Shown here: piece after piece, positions 60,139 to 64,000 of the stretch
Numbering within the stretch: the stretch's first letter is position 1
Layout of the letters: each line of letters opens with the position of its first letter
Origin: Pedobacter westerhofensis
Lineage (GTDB): Bacteria > Bacteroidota > Bacteroidia > Sphingobacteriales > Sphingobacteriaceae
NCBI RefSeq assembly: GCF_900182595.1
Contig: NZ_FXTN01000011.1
Location: 1-64,000 of the forward strand
DNA length: 64,000 nucleotides
Direction: 5' to 3'
Made by a program: the position numbers and the translations under genes
Notes under the pieces: model-generated
Database searches by the model: none
The model's input: the letters and a program-made list of their open reading frames with translations, nothing else
Told to the model about the DNA's origin: nothing

Positions 60139-63100
60139 TTATTTGGTAGTTGTATAATAATTTAGTTGGATAGCAGACTGGTTAAATTCATTCAGGACAT
60201 CAAGATAATTGCGTTGAATATCAATAGCCTGTGTAAGGTATTGTGAAAGCTCGGCAAAACCGAGCTCACCAGAACGGTATGCCAGATTTGCGGCCTTGAT
60301 TATGGCATCTGCCTGTTTTAAACCAGTACCTGTGTAGTAGGCTAACAGATCACTGTTTTTCTCCAGTTTTTCCATTTCCTGGCGATATGATGTGCTGAGC
60401 AGGAGCTGCTGATCCCTAAGCAGTGTTTGCTGGTAACTTTGTTCAAGCTGTGCGGCCCTGGAATTATGCCGGTACTGTCCCCGCCCAAACAGCGGTATCC
60501 CTACAGATACTGAAAATCCAGAGAAAGGCGGGCTGATCCCATATAAACGCTGAGAGAAAAAACGCCCTTCAAAGGTCGGCATTTGGCTCTGCCCCGCCAC
60601 TTTGGCCTCTGCTCCTGCGATGCTAACATTTTGCTGCTGGATTTTTAAAAGCGGATGGCCGTCGGTTTCAAATTCCTTTCTGTCAAGCGGTACTTTTTGC
60701 AAAGGTAAACTGTCAGGCAATACATTCAGCTCTGTATTTAACAGACGTTTCATAGTTTCCTGCTCAGTACGAATATCTTTGAAGATCAAACGCAACTGTA
60801 CCTCGGTTTCTTTAGCCCTGGCCTGTGCAGCAATACTGTCAAGACCAGCATTTTCGCCCGTCTTAACCTGCAGTACAGCAGCTTTGGCGAGTGTACCATA
60901 AATACTATCCAGCCTCTGCCACAAACGCTGTTTGCTTTGGTGATACCATAACCTGTAATAAGCACCAGCGATGTTCTTTTTAAGTTCGAGACCCTGTGCC
61001 TGCTTTGAATATTCCGCAGCACGTGTTTTTTGTTCCAGCAATCCTTTTCGGGCACTGTACAAGCCTGGCCAGTCCAGGCTTTGTGATACGCCAATCTTCA
61101 ATATGCCTTTTCGATCTTCTGGATTGAGATCTTCATTCTCCACAAAAACACCGGTTTTTGGAAGTGTAAACGCAGTTTTCTCCAGCTCTTTTTGCTGGCT
61201 GATCTTAATCTCTGAAGATCGTAGCTGCAGATTATTCTGCACACCTATTTCATAAGCCTCACTGAGCGCAATGCGTTTTGAGGCAGGACTGGTTTGTGCA
61301 ACAGATGAAGAAATACCAGAGCCCGCTAACACTAGCACGAGAAGGACTGGATTGATATTCCCTGAAGATTTTCCTGTCCCTGAGGAATCTGGTGTTCCAG
61401 GCGTATTTCTCATCGTAGCAGCCTCTGCACTGCCTGAAAGTCCCTCTTTATCTGAAGATGCTAAACTTCCTGAAGTTTTGTTTTTGTCAAAGATCAGATA
61501 GAGCAATGGCAAAACCACTAATGTGAGTAATGTTGCAGTGAGCAGTCCGCCAATCACTACAGTGGCCAGCGGCTTTTGCACCTCTGCCCCTGCACTCGTT
61601 GAAACCGCCATTGGAAGAAAGCCCAGCGACGCCACGGTTGCAGTCATCAGTACTGGCCTCAGTCTGTCTTTTGTACCCTGATAAACCCGTTCCAGGATGT
61701 CTTCTACCCCATCTTTGGCTAACTGGTTAAACGTTCCTATCAGGACAATCCCATTTAAAACTGCTACACCAAACAAAGCGATAAAGCCGACACCTGCCGA
61801 AATACTGAAAGGCATCCCTCTGAGCAGTAGTGCCAGTATGCCGCCTATGGCCGACATTGGTATTGCCGTAAAGATCAGTAAAGCCTGTTTGATGGATTTG
61901 AATGTGATATAGAGCAACATAAAGATGAGCAGCAGTGCTGCCGGAACGGCGATCATCAAGCGCTGGCTGGCCTGTCGTAAATTCTCAAATGTACCCCCGT
62001 AGGTGTAGTAGTAACCGGTTGGCAGGGGAACTTTTGCGTTCAGCTTTAACTGCACTTCCTTCACCACACTCTCTACATCTCTTCCAGTGACATTGAAGCT
62101 CACCACAATACGCCTTCGGGCATTTTCCCTGCTGATCTGCGCCGGCCCGGTTTCATAAGCTACAGTAGCGACCTGTGACAGCGGCACCTGGTTGCCATCG
62201 GGTGTAGGGATAAACAGTTCACTTACATTATCAATATTGCTCCTGTGGACAGAGTCAAGCCTGACAACCAGATCAAACCTGCGTTCATTCTCGTAAATGG
62301 AACCGGTACTGTTCCCTGCGAAGGCAGTGCTGATCACCTGGTTAACGTCTTCTATATTCAGCCCATAATTAGCCATTCTTGCACGGTCATACTTTATTGT
62401 AATTTGTGGTAAACCGCTCACGCGCTCAACCTGCGGCTGGGTCACTCCCTCAACTGGTTTGATAGCCTGTGCTACTTTTGCGGCCAACAGGTTAAGGGTA
62501 TCCAGGTTTTCTCCAAAAATCTTGACGGCTACATCTTGTTTAACACCAGTCATCAATTCATTAAAGCGCATTTGGATAGGCTGACTGGGTTCAGCAATCA
62601 CTCCCGGGATATCTGCAAGAGTTTTACGCATATCATCCGCCAGTTCATAAAAACCTTTGTCGTCCGGCCATTCTGATTTATCCTTGAGGATCACAATCAA
62701 ATCAGATGCCTCAGGCGGCATCGGGTCGGTGGCCACGTCAGCACTTCCGGTTTTGCCCACCACCATTTTGACTTCAGGATATTTACGTAACATGCGTTCG
62801 GCCTGCATGATGGTTTCTGTAGTTTGCGACAAAGATGTTCCCTGGGGCAGTACAAATTCTATAGCGTAATCACCCTCCTCCAGCTGAGGAATAAACTCAC
62901 CTCCCATTTGGGAGAAAACAAAACCGCTGGTTATAAGCAGAACGGCTGCCACAGTAACTACCTGGTATTTATAACGTATTGCGGCTTTTAGTACAGGCTC
63001 ATATTTGCGCTGAAGAAAACCAACCATCCGGTCAGAGAGTGTTTTTTTTGGTTCGGCATTTTTGGAAAGGAACAGTGCAGATATCATTGGAATATAAGTT

Positions 63101-64000
63101 AATGACAAGATCAGGGCGCCCAAAATCGCAAAAGCTACCGTCTGTGCCATAGGCCTGAACATTTTACCTTCGGTTCCCGTCAGTGTAAGAATCGGGATGT
63201 AAACAACCAGAATGATAATTTCGCCAAATGCCGCACTACTTCTGATACGCGATGCAGACAGAAAAACCTCATCGTCCATTTCCTCCTGGGTAAAGCGACC
63301 AGCTGTTTTACGTTGTACCAGGTGGTGCATGGTAGCTTCAACAATAATAACTGCACCATCTACTATGAGACCAAAATCAATCGCTCCCAAAGACATCAGA
63401 TTGGCAGAAACACCAAACAGGTTCATCAGGGAAAGCGCAAAAAGCAGGGATAAAGGTATTGCTGAGGCGACGACCAAACCTGCCCGCCAGTTACCGAGAA
63501 ATAGCACCAATACAAATATGACGATCAGCGCACCTTCTGTTAAGTTACGTTCTACCGTGCTGATCGCTCTTTTTATTAAATTGGTACGGTCCAGAAAAGG
63601 CTCTATAATAACGTCCGCGGGAAGCGATTGCTGTACAATTTTCATCCGCTCTTTAACCAGGGCAACCACCTCTGCACTATTTGCGCCCTTGGTCATCAGT
63701 ACAATTCCCCCCACCACTTCCTTTTCCCCATTGTAGGTCATTGCACCATAGCGTGGCGGCGAGCCCAGCTGAATCTTTGCCACATTTTTTATCAATATAG
63801 GGACGCCATTGGCCTGCCTTTTAATGATCGTATTTTCAATATCCGGGATACCGGACATCAAACCAACGCCTCTGATAAAATAGGCGTTCGGTTTTTTATC
63901 GATATACGCCCCACCGGTATTCTGATTGTTTTTTTCCAGCGCAGTAAAAACTTCGGGAATGGTCACTTCCATCGCTTTCAGCTTGTCGGGGTCCAGCGCT
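60139..64000 (-). CDS. cusA: CusA/CzcA-type heavy-metal RND pump fused to a TolC-like domain, N-terminus beyond window
   Basis: Partial: the frame is open to the right edge, and the visible part begins ALDPDKLKAMEV, a block normally about 150-190 residues into CusA. The pump part has the TM4 motif GAIDFGLIVDGAVIIVEA with the paired acidic residues of heavy-metal RND proteins, and the final helices at about 690-850 of the visible part. From about 895 on, a TolC-like outer-membrane-factor region follows (IALSEAYEIGVQNNLQLRSS, then helical repeats). Pump and channel are thus one polypeptide, with a Ser/Gly/Pro linker between. The metal (Cu, Ag, Co, Zn) is not determined. Confidence 0.93.
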   Translation of the reverse strand, partial: ALDPDKLKAMEVTIPEVFTALEKNNQNTGGAYIDKKPNAYFIRGVGLMSGIPDIENTIIKRQANGVPILIKNVAKIQLGSPPRYGAMTYNGEKEVVGGIVLMTKGANSAEVVALVKERMKIVQQSLPADVIIEPFLDRTNLIKRAISTVERNLTEGALIVIFVLVLFLGNWRAGLVVASAIPLSLLFALSLMNLFGVSANLMSLGAIDFGLIVDGAVIIVEATMHHLVQRKTAGRFTQEEMDDEVFLSASRIRSSAAFGEIIILVVYIPILTLTGTEGKMFRPMAQTVAFAILGALILSLTYIPMISALFLSKNAEPKKTLSDRMVGFLQRKYEPVLKAAIRYKYQVVTVAAVLLITSGFVFSQMGGEFIPQLEEGDYAIEFVLPQGTSLSQTTETIMQAERMLRKYPEVKMVVGKTGSADVATDPMPPEASDLIVILKDKSEWPDDKGFYELADDMRKTLADIPGVIAEPSQPIQMRFNELMTGVKQDVAVKIFGENLDTLNLLAAKVAQAIKPVEGVTQPQVERVSGLPQITIKYDRARMANYGLNIEDVNQVISTAFAGNSTGSIYENERRFDLVVRLDSVHRSNIDNVSELFIPTPDGNQVPLSQVATVAYETGPAQISRENARRRIVVSFNVTGRDVESVVKEVQLKLNAKVPLPTGYYYTYGGTFENLRQASQRLMIAVPAALLLIFMLLYITFKSIKQALLIFTAIPMSAIGGILALLLRGMPFSISAGVGFIALFGVAVLNGIVLIGTFNQLAKDGVEDILERVYQGTKDRLRPVLMTATVASLGFLPMAVSTSAGAEVQKPLATVVIGGLLTATLLTLVVLPLLYLIFDKNKTSGSLASSDKEGLSGSAEAATMRNTPGTPDSSGTGKSSGNINPVLLVLVLAGSGISSSVAQTSPASKRIALSEAYEIGVQNNLQLRSSEIKISQQKELEKTAFTLPKTGVFVENEDLNPEDRKGILKIGVSQSLDWPGLYSARKGLLEQKTRAAEYSKQAQGLELKKNIAGAYYRLWYHQSKQRLWQRLDSIYGTLAKAAVLQVKTGENAGLDSIAAQARAKETEVQLRLIFKDIRTEQETMKRLLNTELNVLPDSLPLQKVPLDRKEFETDGHPLLKIQQQNVSIAGAEAKVAGQSQMPTFEGRFFSQRLYGISPPFSGFSVSVGIPLFGRGQYRHNSRAAQLEQSYQQTLLRDQQLLLSTSYRQEMEKLEKNSDLLAYYTGTGLKQADAIIKAANLAYRSGELGFAELSQYLTQAIDIQRNYLDVLNEFNQSAIQLNYYTTTK

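Noticed and set aside
1..64000. tRNA, rRNA, riboswitch or insertion-sequence signals
   Set aside because: I found no cloverleaf, T-loop motif, transposase frame or terminal inverted repeats by reading; a covariance-model search could still find something.

Overview
The window looks like the chromosome of a Bacteroidota bacterium, most likely a Pedobacter-like member of the Sphingobacteriaceae. This rests on the protein families (fused CcsBA, CusA fused to a TolC-like domain, a giant lectin/Ig-repeat surface protein, a Bacteroidota-style OmpA), the near absence of Shine-Dalgarno sequences and repeated TAnnTTTG promoter -7 boxes. I see no rRNA, tRNA, CRISPR array, insertion sequence or prophage. 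No search was run; all family names come from motifs read by eye.

Layout. 1-5189: the N-terminal part of a giant secreted adhesin on the minus strand, with a lectin-like domain and then 12.5 nearly identical 285-bp repeats running off the left edge. 5190-10002: small stress-type genes (cold-shock protein, glycine-zipper lipoprotein), an NAD-binding epimerase-like protein and a beta-CASP nuclease. 10053-13308: a bacteriophytochrome kinase, its single-domain response regulator and a heme oxygenase that would make the bilin. 13729-15057: an OmpA-family porin. 15218-17015: ArsR regulator, old-yellow-enzyme reductase and a small unknown protein.

17107-25736 is the most interesting block: a tightly packed minus-strand operon with an EgtE-like PLP lyase, a DUF427 protein, a flavin disulfide reductase, a two-gene ABC importer of the betaine/ergothioneine class, EgtB, EgtD and a lycopene cyclase. 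It reads as an ergothioneine make-and-import operon tied to carotenoid synthesis. The importer's fused binding domain has its two lobes in swapped order (circularly permuted). 25804-28825 is a copper block: P-type ATPase, HMA chaperone and an AraC regulator with its own CxxC metal-binding-like domain.

28964-40183 is mostly housekeeping: pyridoxamine-oxidase-like protein, PPK2, penicillin-binding protein 1A, an XRE/S24 regulator with an operator array, thrS-infC-rpmI-rplT, rpiA and a lone CheB. 40388-55461 is an accessory stretch of small redox and hydrolytic enzymes (SDRs, aldo/keto reductase, RidA, amidohydrolase, epoxide hydrolase, GH53, GH78), several paired with an AraC or Crp/Fnr regulator. 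Beside these pairs I can read class-appropriate operator candidates: 21-22-bp-spaced direct repeats for AraC, dyads for Crp/Fnr. 55491-64000 holds cytochrome c assembly (CcsBA) and a CusA/CzcA-type metal efflux pump with its adaptor, the pump gene running off the right edge.
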